Below are positions 26,186 to 34,260 of a stretch of DNA of 60,264 nt, piece after piece. How positions within the stretch are numbered: position 1 is the first letter of the stretch; the number at the start of each line of letters is the position of its first letter. The DNA lies in the NCBI GenBank assembly GCA_016937695.1, contig JAFGWC010000031.1, positions 1 to 60,264 on the forward strand, read 5' to 3'. Under the pieces are notes generated by a model. That model searched no databases, had not been told where the DNA came from, and was given only the letters and a program-made list of their open reading frames with translations. The position numbers and the translations under genes are program-made. Source of the DNA: Bacteroidales bacterium. GTDB lineage: Bacteria; Bacteroidota; Bacteroidia; Bacteroidales; NBLH01.

Positions 26186-26860
26186 CTAGAGGTGTGGTGT
26201 CATTATTTCCCAAAGTCTATCAAATTCATTTTGGTATTTCTGTACTGTTTTTTTATTTGAGCTTATCAAAAAGTTTTCCTGATTATATATTGCTGCACTT
26301 CTTGTCCAATTATAGCTTCCGGTAAGAAATTTTATGTTATCTACTATTGCAAATTTATTATGCATATGGTGCTTACTCGTATCTATTTTTACTTCAATTC
26401 CTTCTTCTGATAAAAAATTAATATCAGATCCTAAATCGTTTTGTTTATCATTATCCGTTATAATTTTTATTGAAATTCCTCTTTTTTTACATTCAATAAG
26501 TTTATTTGTTATTCTATCATCGCTAATTGTAAAAACACAAATTGCAATATTTTTTTTTGCAGAATTTAAAAAATCCAGTATTTTATTAATACAATCGGTA
26601 AAAGGCGTAAAACAAACAATATCTCTGTTTATCTTATTAACTCTGTTATGGTTAAGTATATTAAATATTTTTTCAATTTTACTTAAAAACACTTTATCTA
26701 TAACACTCTCATTACTAATTACTTCAAAAACATTTTTTTGAATAATATTGAGTTCTTCATTTTCGAAACCAGCTTCTTTTAATTTAGAATTTAATTTTTG
26801 TATCTGATTTTCATCTGAATTAAATAAATATGTTCTTATCAAATAAATAATTTCGTCCAT
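26186..26860 (-). CDS. Phospholipase D-family protein with a single HKD motif
   Basis: 224 residues. The first 80 are helical with no recognised domain; the PLDc_2 domain covers about 82-215. The HKD motif reads HNKFAIVD with H167, K169 and D174, followed by GSYNWT (181-186), as in Nuc-type endonucleases and cardiolipin hydrolase-like proteins. With one HKD motif it should act as a dimer. No signal peptide is seen, so it is probably cytoplasmic, and a nuclease or phosphodiesterase role is more likely than an exported lipase. It stands alone, flanked by two long non-coding gaps. Confidence 0.85.
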   Translation of the reverse strand: MDEIIYLIRTYLFNSDENQIQKLNSKLKEAGFENEELNIIQKNVFEVISNESVIDKVFLSKIEKIFNILNHNRVNKINRDIVCFTPFTDCINKILDFLNSAKKNIAICVFTISDDRITNKLIECKKRGISIKIITDNDKQNDLGSDINFLSEEGIEVKIDTSKHHMHNKFAIVDNIKFLTGSYNWTRSAAIYNQENFLISSNKKTVQKYQNEFDRLWEIMTPHL

Positions 26861-27276
26861 TTTAGATATTTTATTGTTTTGGAATTAAATTTAAACATAT
26901 AATTCTATGAAATTAAAATTTTGCCAAATATTATACAAATTCTATTTAAACAGAAAGTATACATATTGAAATAAAAGACTCAATAAAGCAATTCAAATTA
27001 AATAAAAAAAATATTTTTAATAATCTGTGTTCGATATAATAAAAAGATAAATTAACAAAGCCTTTTTGCATTAAAAAGAATTAAATTTAATTCCAAATTT
27101 TATTGTTAAATCATTTAAATTCAGCAATATAACTATTTTTATTAGTTTAACAATAATTTTATCACAAATAGAAATAATGGCGAAATAAATTCAACAAAAA
27201 TTTAATTCGAACTCAGATTAATAACTAATATTATATCTTTGCATAAAGTTAATATTTTAATTTTAAAAATTTTTAT
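26861..27276. other. Non-coding gap with a possible -7 box
   Basis: No gene seen. TATCTTTG at 27234-27241 fits the Bacteroidota -7 element and lies 35 bases before the DUF2007 ATG, but no -33 TTG is placed correctly. GAATTAAATTTAATTC at 27078-27093 is a perfect 16-base palindrome of low complexity. The divergent PLD gene should also have its promoter here. Confidence 0.4.
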
Positions 27277-27516
27277 ATGCAAGATATTTATGAGGTTTTT
27301 TCAGGCTCAACAGTTGAAGCTAATTTTATTAAATCAATACTAAATGAAAATAATATTGAAGTAATTATCAAGAATTTTACAGAAAACAGTATTAATGCAG
27401 GCTGGGTTGATCCTAATTCAAGTGCAGGAGTTGTTGTTTCTGTTTTAGCAAATGATTTTGAACAGGCAGAAAAATTAGTGAGAGAATACTTCAATAGCAG
27501 AGATGAAGAAGTTTAA
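27277..27516 (+). CDS. DUF2007 family protein
   Basis: 79 residues. The pattern YEVFSGSTVEANFIKSILNE, then GWVDPNSSAGVVVSVLANDF and QAEKLVREY, matches the DUF2007 ferredoxin-like fold (annotated as putative signal-transducing, PII-like). These proteins have no established function. The gene is monocistronic, has a -7 box upstream, and ends at a strong terminator. Confidence 0.85.
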   Translation: MQDIYEVFSGSTVEANFIKSILNENNIEVIIKNFTENSINAGWVDPNSSAGVVVSVLANDFEQAEKLVREYFNSRDEEV

Positions 27517-27533
27517 ATTATAAATTATATAGC

Positions 27534-27567
27534 AAAAAAGCTGTTTTATAATTAAAACAGCTTTTTT
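27534..27567. terminator. Strong bidirectional terminator
   Basis: A perfect 15-bp stem (27534-27548 with 27553-27567) with a 4-base loop (taat), A-rich on the left and T-rich on the right. It ends both the DUF2007 gene on + and the SiaC-like gene on -. Confidence 0.9.
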
Positions 27568-27581
27568 TATTTGTCCTTTAT

Positions 27582-27989
27582 TTAATAATCTTCATCGTCT
27601 TCATCTAATAACTCTTTTTCATAAGGAACCAGCTCAAATTTAACTTTTACCAAATGAGTAAACCTTATACCCAAAGCTTGCATATCTTCATCTATACTAT
27701 CATAATGCCAAAATACTGTAACATCACTAACTTCATTAATTTTATCAATTAAAAAAATTAATTCAAAAACTTGTTTAGAAGATGCTGTATTTAAATATTC
27801 TATATTAAAGTTAAAAACTGTTTCCGGTAATGGATTATCTCTGTATTTTTTTAACCAACTTAAAACAGGCGCATAAAATTCAATTGCATTTTCGGGTAAA
27901 GAAACATTAGAAATCGAAAAAATTTCATTTTCCGGATCAAAAATTATTTCCGGTGTATCTTCAGTTGCTTTTATAATTAAAGACTGCAT
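27582..27989 (-). CDS. SiaC-like regulatory phosphoprotein (DUF1987)
   Basis: 135 residues, soluble. It has the DUF1987 hallmarks: an N-terminal IIKATEDTPEIIFDPENEIFSI, the central FNIEYLNTASSKQVFELIF, and a VTVFWHYDSIDEDMQALG end before an acidic tail. In Pseudomonas aeruginosa, SiaC is phosphorylated by SiaB and dephosphorylated by the PP2C enzyme SiaA, and the free form activates the diguanylate cyclase SiaD. The known phosphosite there is T68; the matching residue here is also T68 (in LNTASSK). The gene lies 13 bases after the double SiaB-like kinase gene in the same direction, so it is the second gene of that operon. Its target here is unknown. Confidence 0.88.
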   Translation of the reverse strand: MQSLIIKATEDTPEIIFDPENEIFSISNVSLPENAIEFYAPVLSWLKKYRDNPLPETVFNFNIEYLNTASSKQVFELIFLIDKINEVSDVTVFWHYDSIDEDMQALGIRFTHLVKVKFELVPYEKELLDEDDEDY

Positions 27990-28002
27990 TTTTTATAGTT
28001 TA

Positions 28003-29136
28003 TTATATTTTTACTGTTGACTGTATAGTATAAAAAGAATATTCATCGTTAATTCTACGGAAATCAAATTCAAGTTTTCCATTACATTTTAATCTCATGT
28101 CTATAAATCCTAAACCGGTTTTTTTAGGGTCGATAACATTTTGATCTAATAATATTTTGTTAAAATATTCATTTAAATCGCCGGCATCCAATTCATTAAC
28201 AGCGTCAAGCCTATTTCTAAAACCTTCTACATCATGATTTTCAATATAATTTCCGGCAGTTAAAATAAATTCTTCTTCGTTTTGACCTAAAAAGAAAATT
28301 CCTGAGGCGCCTTCTTCAGGACTGCCAAGATTTTTACCATGTTTACTAATATTTTGAAGCATTTCAACCATTATATAATAAACTTTTTTGGCAGCTTTAT
28401 TAAGGCTCATTTGCCCTTTTATAATTGATAAAAGGCTGAGTATATTATTTTGATTAAAATTACCATTAAAACTAAGTAAAATATCTCTTTTAGACAAAAG
28501 GCTATTCAAATATTTGATATCCCTCATTGTATCTGTTAAGCTGGCATTTTTAATTTCAAAATCATTCTCTGAACGGCTTGGTATTTCAGTTTGCAAATAA
28601 AAATACGACCAATATAAATCAACATATTCAAAATCGAATAATAATTTATTTCCTGATCTTCTTGCCATTTCAATTAACCCAAGTCCTGCTCCACCTTTAT
28701 CAGATAATTCGCCTGTACTTAAAATATCTTTATGCAATTTTTTTAATTCATCTCTATCCAAACTATTTACTTCGTCCAATTTTTCTTTAAGAGAATCAAC
28801 TTTACTATTAACAATAAGGTTTCCTGTTGTAATCAAATATTTATCCTCTAATTTTTGGATAGCAAAAATACCTGAATTATCATTGGTTTGGTCAAACACT
28901 TCATCCTGATGTCTGGTAACATTTTGAAGTCCTTCAACCATTATAAAATAAATTCTGTTTTGTAATGATGATTTATCAACAAATTTTTGAAGATTACTTT
29001 CTGCCAAGCCAAGAATTTTTCTTGTCAAAGTTTGAGTAAAAACACCTCTGTAAATATATTCAAAATCACCATTATCAACCCTTTTAAAAAGATCGTAAGC
29101 TAATTTATGTGGTCTTTTTTCAATTCTTTGTATCAT
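28003..29136 (-). CDS. Tandem SiaB-like kinase (two fused DUF6272 domains)
   Basis: 377 residues, about twice the length of a single SiaB. Two GHKL-like halves are visible. Half 1 (about 15-185) has YFIMVEGLQNVTRH (E68, N72) and GGAGLGLIEMARRSG. Half 2 (about 218-373) has YYIMVEMLQNISKHG (E258, N262) and KKTGLGFIDM. Each half also has a matched ITTGN/LTAGN strand and an LDEVNSLDRDEL/LDAVNELDAGDL helix, so the gene arose by internal duplication. The family phosphorylates SiaC. Half 2 has lost one glycine of the G-box pattern, so the halves may differ in activity. It is the promoter-proximal gene of the siaC operon. Confidence 0.85.
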   Translation of the reverse strand: MIQRIEKRPHKLAYDLFKRVDNGDFEYIYRGVFTQTLTRKILGLAESNLQKFVDKSSLQNRIYFIMVEGLQNVTRHQDEVFDQTNDNSGIFAIQKLEDKYLITTGNLIVNSKVDSLKEKLDEVNSLDRDELKKLHKDILSTGELSDKGGAGLGLIEMARRSGNKLLFDFEYVDLYWSYFYLQTEIPSRSENDFEIKNASLTDTMRDIKYLNSLLSKRDILLSFNGNFNQNNILSLLSIIKGQMSLNKAAKKVYYIMVEMLQNISKHGKNLGSPEEGASGIFFLGQNEEEFILTAGNYIENHDVEGFRNRLDAVNELDAGDLNEYFNKILLDQNVIDPKKTGLGFIDMRLKCNGKLEFDFRRINDEYSFYTIQSTVKI

Positions 29137-29325
29137 AATGCTGTTTTTCTATATATGCTAATTTAAAATCTGGATATCATATTTTACTCCGATAAAATTA
29201 TGCCAAAATACAATGATTTAAAATAAATCAGCAATTAGAATTAAAACTCACTTAACAAAAATAATAGAATTTTTTGAATTTCAAATGTTTTTTGCTTATA
29301 ACAAACAAAAAAAATATTTTTTTGA

Positions 29326-29333
29326 TAGCTTTG
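29326..29333 (+). promoter_or_regulatory. Possible -7 element for flavodoxin
   Basis: TAGCTTTG fits TAnnTTTG. It lies 60 bases before the flavodoxin ATG, which would give a leader of about 55 bases. No TTG sits at the usual spacing, so support is partial. Confidence 0.35.
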
Positions 29334-29393
29334 CATTTTTATTAATCTTTACAAATCTAAGATAATTTTTTAATAACTAAATAAAATAAAATA

Positions 29394-29921
29394 ATGAATA
29401 AAATAGGTTTATTTTATGCCCCAGCTAAGGGCAACACTGCAAAAATAGCTGAAATTATTGCTAGTAAAATCGGAAATGATAAAATTGATTTAATACTTAT
29501 TGACGAAAATACTTCGATTGATAAATTAAACAATTATGATAATTTAATTTTTGGAATTTCAACTGTTGGGAAAGATAATTGGGACAATGATTATGTAAAA
29601 GTTGGTTGGGATTTTTTATTTCCTAAAATTGAAGATATGGATTTTTCGAATAAATCGGTTGCAATTTTTGGTTTAGGAAATCATGTTCTATATCCTAATC
29701 ATTTTGTTGATGCTATGGGACAATTAGGGAATAAAATTATTGAAAATTCCGGAAATCTAATTGGATATTGCAATAAATCTGATTACGAATTTACTGATTC
29801 TGAGGCAATTGATGGAGATAAATTTATCGGACTTCCAATTGATCAAGATACAGAAGAAGAATTAACTGAAAAAAGAATAAATGATTGGTTAGAAAATATT
29901 AAAAGTAAAATGGGATTTTGA
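29394..29921 (+). CDS. Long-chain flavodoxin
   Basis: 175 residues, the length of long-chain flavodoxins. The sheet/helix order is normal, with LIFGISTVGKDNWDNDY (FMN-contacting tyrosine region) and VAIFGLGNHVLYPNHFVDAMG. The phosphate-binding loop reads APAKGNT (9-15) instead of the usual TxTGxT, so K12 and P10 replace hydroxyl residues that normally hold the FMN phosphate. It is a cytoplasmic one-electron carrier, used in place of ferredoxin. It is followed by the zupT gene after a structured 124-base gap. Confidence 0.88.
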   Translation: MNKIGLFYAPAKGNTAKIAEIIASKIGNDKIDLILIDENTSIDKLNNYDNLIFGISTVGKDNWDNDYVKVGWDFLFPKIEDMDFSNKSVAIFGLGNHVLYPNHFVDAMGQLGNKIIENSGNLIGYCNKSDYEFTDSEAIDGDKFIGLPIDQDTEEELTEKRINDWLENIKSKMGF

Positions 29922-29960
29922 TAAAATTGTTTTATTCAAAATTAAATTAACAAAGAACTA

Positions 29961-30027
29961 TCCTGTTGGATTTTAATTTTTAAAATTGCTTAATCAAGCT
30001 TTTAGGATAAATAAAATCCAAACAGGA
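29961..30027 (+). promoter_or_regulatory. Two-part RNA hairpin before the ZIP transporter gene
   Basis: An outer stem pairs 29961-29975 (tcctgttggatttta) with 30012-30027 (taaaatccaaacagga), perfect except for one bulged A. Inside it, taaaa (29981-29985) pairs with tttta (30000-30004), and gctt (29988-29991) with aagc (29996-29999) around a 4-base loop. It ends 18 bases before the zupT ATG, with a short T run between. It may be a terminator for flavodoxin or a regulatory 5' leader of zupT; sequence alone cannot decide. Confidence 0.55.
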
Positions 30028-30045
30028 ATATAATATTTTTTAAAT

Positions 30046-30882
30046 ATGGAATTTGAACATGTTCTTTTTGCTTTTGCATTAACTTTATTTGCAGGACTTT
30101 CTACAGGTATTGGAAGCAGTTTAGCTTTTTTTGCAAAAAAAACAAATACTAAACTTCTTTCAATAAGTCTTGGCTTTTCGGCCGGAGTGATGATATATGT
30201 TTCATTTGCAGAATTATTTTCTCAAGCCAGAGAAACATTAATTGAAGAACTTGGAGAAAAAACAGGAAATTTATATACAGTAATCGCTTTTTTTTTAGGA
30301 ATGCTCCTAATAGCTTTAATCGATAAACTTATTCCTTCTTTTGAAAATCCTCATGAAATGAGAAGAATAGAAGAAATTGAAGAGCTTACTGAATTAGAAA
30401 AAGCAAATGAAGCAGATTTGATTAAACAAAAAAAATTAATGAAAATGGGAATAGTTTCTGCTTTAGCTATTGCCATTCATAATTTCCCTGAAGGTTTGGC
30501 TACATTTAGTGCTGCTTTAAAAGACCCAACATTAGGTGTTTCAATTGCTGTTGCAATTGCAATTCATAATATTCCGGAAGGAATAGCTGTTTCGATTCCA
30601 TTATATTATGCAACAGGTAAAAAACTAAAGTCTTTCATTCTTTCTTTCCTTTCAGGCTTAGCAGAACCAATTGGCGCTATAATAGGATATTTTTTATTAA
30701 TGCCTTTTTTAAATGATACTGTTTTTGGATTTCTTTTTTCATTTGTAGCTGGAATTATGGTTTTTATTTCTTTAGATGAACTTTTACCTTCTGCCGAAAA
30801 ATATGGAGAACATCATTTATCTATTTATGGTTTAATTGCTGGAATGGCTATTATGGCTATAAGTCTATTATTGTTTATTTAA
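30046..30882 (+). CDS. zupT: ZIP-family metal transporter (ZupT-like)
   Basis: 278 residues, about eight membrane spans. The two metal-binding signatures are HNFPEG (H145, E149) and HNIPEG (H174, E178), as in bacterial ZupT. A charged cytoplasmic loop (about 105-130) precedes the first. It imports divalent metals, mainly zinc but with broad specificity in E. coli, across the inner membrane. The first ATG fits the family. The preceding hairpin may control it. The next gene starts 13 bases after its stop. Confidence 0.93.
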   Translation: MEFEHVLFAFALTLFAGLSTGIGSSLAFFAKKTNTKLLSISLGFSAGVMIYVSFAELFSQARETLIEELGEKTGNLYTVIAFFLGMLLIALIDKLIPSFENPHEMRRIEEIEELTELEKANEADLIKQKKLMKMGIVSALAIAIHNFPEGLATFSAALKDPTLGVSIAVAIAIHNIPEGIAVSIPLYYATGKKLKSFILSFLSGLAEPIGAIIGYFLLMPFLNDTVFGFLFSFVAGIMVFISLDELLPSAEKYGEHHLSIYGLIAGMAIMAISLLLFI

Positions 30883-30895
30883 TTATACAATTTAC

Positions 30896-31621
30896 ATGCG
30901 TGGATATTCAAGATCTATAAAATTAATATTTATAATAATTTTCACCTTTTCTGCTTTTTTTTCTTTAAAATCACAATATTATTTGGGAGTTAAAGGAGGT
31001 ATTGGAGCTTCAAAATATTACTTTCAACCTTTTGTTAAACAAGATTTTACATTGGTTAATAAACAAGGCATTGTGCTTAATTATTTGAACAATAATGGAG
31101 TTGGTTTGCAAATTGAATTTAATTATACTCAAAAAGCATGGAAAGAAATTACAGTTGCTTCTAATCCTCAGCAAATGCTTTTGCAGTATTATGAAATTCC
31201 AATATTAACTCACATAAAAATTGGTAAAAGTTTAAAATCTTGGCCAACAATAAGTTTTGGACCGCATATTTCATTGCTGAATAATCATAAATATACAGCA
31301 AACAGTACAATTGATACTTCTATTGTTGATTATAATTTCAATAATGGTTTATATAGCGAATTTGATTATGGTTTAGATATTTCACTTGGTTATGAATTTC
31401 ATACATCAATAGGAAATTTTCAATTTGATATAATTTATTCTCAGGGATTAAAAGACATTCTTGCTAGAAATACTGCCAGTATTTATCAATCTTTAAATCA
31501 GAATATGTTTTTTGAATTTTCTTATAAAATAAAAATAAAAGATATAAGTAAAAAGACAAAAAACAAAGCAATAAAAACAAAAGTTAAAAGTAAAAAGATG
31601 AAAGTTGAAGAAATTAATTAA
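30896..31621 (+). CDS. PorT-type outer-membrane beta-barrel protein
   Basis: 241 residues with a signal peptide (about 1-29). The mature part alternates hydrophobic and polar residues in short strands, with YYLGVKGGIGASKYYFQP at the start and GVGLQIEFNYTQKAW, IPILTHIKIGKSL and SLGYEFHTSIGNFQFDIIYSQGLKD later. This is the small outer-membrane beta-barrel family (OMP_b-brl_2) common in Bacteroidota. A strongly basic tail follows. It is 13 bases downstream of zupT and probably cotranscribed. Function unknown; a link to metal uptake is only suggested by position. Confidence 0.75.
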   Translation: MRGYSRSIKLIFIIIFTFSAFFSLKSQYYLGVKGGIGASKYYFQPFVKQDFTLVNKQGIVLNYLNNNGVGLQIEFNYTQKAWKEITVASNPQQMLLQYYEIPILTHIKIGKSLKSWPTISFGPHISLLNNHKYTANSTIDTSIVDYNFNNGLYSEFDYGLDISLGYEFHTSIGNFQFDIIYSQGLKDILARNTASIYQSLNQNMFFEFSYKIKIKDISKKTKNKAIKTKVKSKKMKVEEIN

Positions 31622-31680
31622 TTTTCTGAATTACAAATAAAACGATAATTTATTGATTATCTTAATATTACGAAATTAAA

Positions 31681-32355
31681 ATGAGCGTAAAAAAGAATAT
31701 AGATGAAATTTTAAATAATTTGCCTGAACAAGTAAAACTTGTTGCTGTTTCAAAAACAAAACCAAATGAATTAATACTTGAAGCTTACAATAATGGCTAC
31801 AAAGTTTTTGGCGAAAATAAAGTTCAGGAAATTAGCCGAAAATACGAAGAACTTCCAAAAGATATTGAATGGCACATGATTGGTCATCTGCAATCGAATA
31901 AAGTAAAATATATTGCGCCATTTGTAAGTTTAATACATGCTGTTGATAGTTTCAAACTTTTAAAAACAATTAATAACGAAGCTTTAAAAAATAACCGAAC
32001 AATAAATTTTCTTTTTCAAATGCACATTGCCAAAGAAGAAAGCAAATTCGGTTTTTCTTTTGAAGAAATTGAAAAAATAATCCAATCATCTGAATTTAAG
32101 GAACTTAAAAACGTAAATTTGATTGGATTTATGGGAATGGCAACAAATACAGATAATGGAAAAACAATAAAAGATGAGTTTAAATATATAAACGATTGCT
32201 TAAAAACGACAAAACAAAAATATTTTAAAGACAAAGATGATTTTAAAGAATTATCAATTGGTATGTCCGGAGATTATAAAATTGCCATAGAACAAGGCAG
32301 CACAATAATAAGATTAGGCAGTATTATTTTTGGCGAAAGAAACCACGTTAAATAA
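31681..32355 (+). CDS. YggS-family pyridoxal-phosphate protein
   Basis: 224 residues, normal length. The cofactor lysine is K25 in LVAVSKTKP; further family blocks are FGENKVQE, EWHMIGHLQSNK, SKFGFSFEE and LSIGMSGDYKIAIEQGSTIIRLG. The protein binds pyridoxal 5'-phosphate and is needed for vitamin B6 homeostasis, with no known catalysis of its own. It converges on mnmA with only 7 bases between the stops. Confidence 0.95.
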   Translation: MSVKKNIDEILNNLPEQVKLVAVSKTKPNELILEAYNNGYKVFGENKVQEISRKYEELPKDIEWHMIGHLQSNKVKYIAPFVSLIHAVDSFKLLKTINNEALKNNRTINFLFQMHIAKEESKFGFSFEEIEKIIQSSEFKELKNVNLIGFMGMATNTDNGKTIKDEFKYINDCLKTTKQKYFKDKDDFKELSIGMSGDYKIAIEQGSTIIRLGSIIFGERNHVK

Positions 32356-32362
32356 TTGAATA

Positions 32363-33547
32363 TCAAGAATTTATAACACCTGAACCAATTAATTCGTCAT
32401 TTAAATACCAAGCTGCAAATTGGCCCGCTGTAATTCCTCTTTGAGCTTTTTCAAAAACTATATAAATTCCTTCTTGTTTCATATATAAAACAGCTTTTTG
32501 AAGCGGTTGTCTATAACGATGCCTTACTAAAAAAAATTTGCTCTCTCCTATTTTCAATTTTAAATCTTCTCTAATAAAATGAATTTCATCATTTTTAATT
32601 AAAAGAGCTTTTCTAAATAAACCGAGATGTTCTTTTCCTTGTCCAACAAATATCGTATTAGTCTCAATATCAGTCGATATCACAAACGAAGGCAATGGTT
32701 TTCCGCCAATATTTAAACCTTTTCTTTGTCCAATTGTATAAAAATGAGCTCCATTATGCTTTCCTGTATAAATTCCATCAGTATTTTTATAAATAATTGG
32801 TTTACTGATATTTGGTAAAAAATCATCCGAATTAATATCAAAAACTTCAGCATTTTTATAAAAATCAATCGGAATTTCAATAATTTCACCTTCTTTAGCC
32901 TTAAGCTGCTGTTGTAAAAACACAGGCAAATCAACTTTTCCCACAAAACAAATTCCTTGCGAATCTTTTTTATCGGCAGAAGCCAATTTTAATTTATTTG
33001 CAATTTCACGTACTTCAGGCTTTGTTAAATCTCCAATAGGAAATAGACTTTTTTCTAATTGTTTTTGATTTAACTGACACAAAAAATAGCTTTGGTCTTT
33101 ATTATTATCTTTTCCTGCTAAAAGCCTGTATATCTTCTTGTTATCTGCTGTAATTTCTTCTTTTCTGCAGTAATGTCCTGTTGCAACAAAATCGGCTCCA
33201 AGTTTTAATGCTTCATCAAGGAAAGCATCAAATTTTATTTCTCTATTGCATAAAACATCAGGATTTGGAGTTCTGCCTTTTTCGTATTCGGCAAACATAT
33301 AATCAACAACGCGTTTTTTATATTGTTCACTTAAATCAACCACTTGCAAAGGAATATCAAGTTTTCTGGCAACAAGTTTAGCAAAAGTTAAATCATTATC
33401 CCACGAACAATTTCCTTGTAAAACACCTTTGCTTTCGTGCCAATTAATCATAAAAAGAGCAGTAACATCGTGGCCTTGTTCTTTTAAAATATGAGCCGCC
33501 ACGCTTGAATCTACACCTCCCGATAAACCTACAACTACTTTTGCCAT
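32363..33547 (-). CDS. mnmA: tRNA-specific 2-thiouridylase MnmA
   Basis: 394 residues. The ATP pyrophosphatase P-loop is GLSGGVDSS (7-15). The catalytic cysteines are C100 in NPDVLCNREIKF and C200 in DSQGICFVG, as in E. coli MnmA; the FYTIGQRKGLNIGG and TAGQFAAWY blocks of the C-terminal part are also present. It thiolates U34 of the Lys, Glu and Gln tRNAs. The next gene on the same strand, the HEAT-like gene, lies 26 bases upstream, so the two may be cotranscribed. Confidence 0.95.
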   Translation of the reverse strand: MAKVVVGLSGGVDSSVAAHILKEQGHDVTALFMINWHESKGVLQGNCSWDNDLTFAKLVARKLDIPLQVVDLSEQYKKRVVDYMFAEYEKGRTPNPDVLCNREIKFDAFLDEALKLGADFVATGHYCRKEEITADNKKIYRLLAGKDNNKDQSYFLCQLNQKQLEKSLFPIGDLTKPEVREIANKLKLASADKKDSQGICFVGKVDLPVFLQQQLKAKEGEIIEIPIDFYKNAEVFDINSDDFLPNISKPIIYKNTDGIYTGKHNGAHFYTIGQRKGLNIGGKPLPSFVISTDIETNTIFVGQGKEHLGLFRKALLIKNDEIHFIREDLKLKIGESKFFLVRHRYRQPLQKAVLYMKQEGIYIVFEKAQRGITAGQFAAWYLNDELIGSGVINS

Positions 33548-33573
33548 TCAATAATTATCTGATTGATAAGTAA

Positions 33574-34086
33574 TTACATTCTTTTAAGTACATGAACCAG
33601 CTCAACCATTAATTCCTTTTTATCTGCCTCAAAAGAAGTTATTTCTGATTTCAATTTTGAAATTGAAGATTCTATTATTTCACCATTTACATTTTTATCA
33701 ATATTTTCAATTACAGTAAATGCCTCAATTGCCTCAAGATAAGAACCTTTAATAAATATATCAATAAATACATCAATATAATTACTAAAATCTAAACCGG
33801 ATTGCCAACAGGCAGACAATAAAATATTGTGAATTTCTAAATATTCATTATTTTTTAAAGCCGTAACTATTTCATTAACTGCCTCTTGTGATTTTATATC
33901 GTTAAAAAAATCTGTTAAAGCTTTTCTAACTTTAGTATTCTTATTTTGATTTAATAATTTAATAAGATGCGGCAAAATTTGAGTATTGCCTGTATTTCTT
34001 AATCCATTAATTGTAAAAAGAATATCTTCAATATTATTGCCGAATAATTTTTTTATCTGTAATTGATTTGCTTTTGAATCTGCCAT
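33574..34086 (-). CDS. HEAT-repeat-like helical protein
   Basis: 170 residues, all-helical with no signal peptide. Repeated helical pairs such as LRNTGNTQILPHLIKLLNQ, KVRKALTDFFNDI and QEAVNEIVTALKNNEYLEIH suggest three or four HEAT-like repeats, a scaffold for binding protein partners. I do not know a more specific function. It is encoded just upstream of mnmA in the same direction. Confidence 0.7.
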   Translation of the reverse strand: MADSKANQLQIKKLFGNNIEDILFTINGLRNTGNTQILPHLIKLLNQNKNTKVRKALTDFFNDIKSQEAVNEIVTALKNNEYLEIHNILLSACWQSGLDFSNYIDVFIDIFIKGSYLEAIEAFTVIENIDKNVNGEIIESSISKLKSEITSFEADKKELMVELVHVLKRM

Positions 34087-34260
34087 TTTATTATTTTAAA
34101 AGTTTGCAAATTTACAAATTAGTTTAAAACTTATATAATAAACTTAAATTTGATGTAAAATTTATTTTAATAAAATAATATTTTAATTTCAAATAAAATG
34201 TTTGCACAATTATGTTAATATCATTAAATTTAAAGCTTATATTAAACCAAAAACTAACAA

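Noticed and set aside
27078-27093. 16-base palindrome GAATTAAATTTAATTC as an operator
   Set aside because: It is built almost entirely of A and T in a very AT-rich gap, is not placed at a promoter, and has no second copy linked to a gene.
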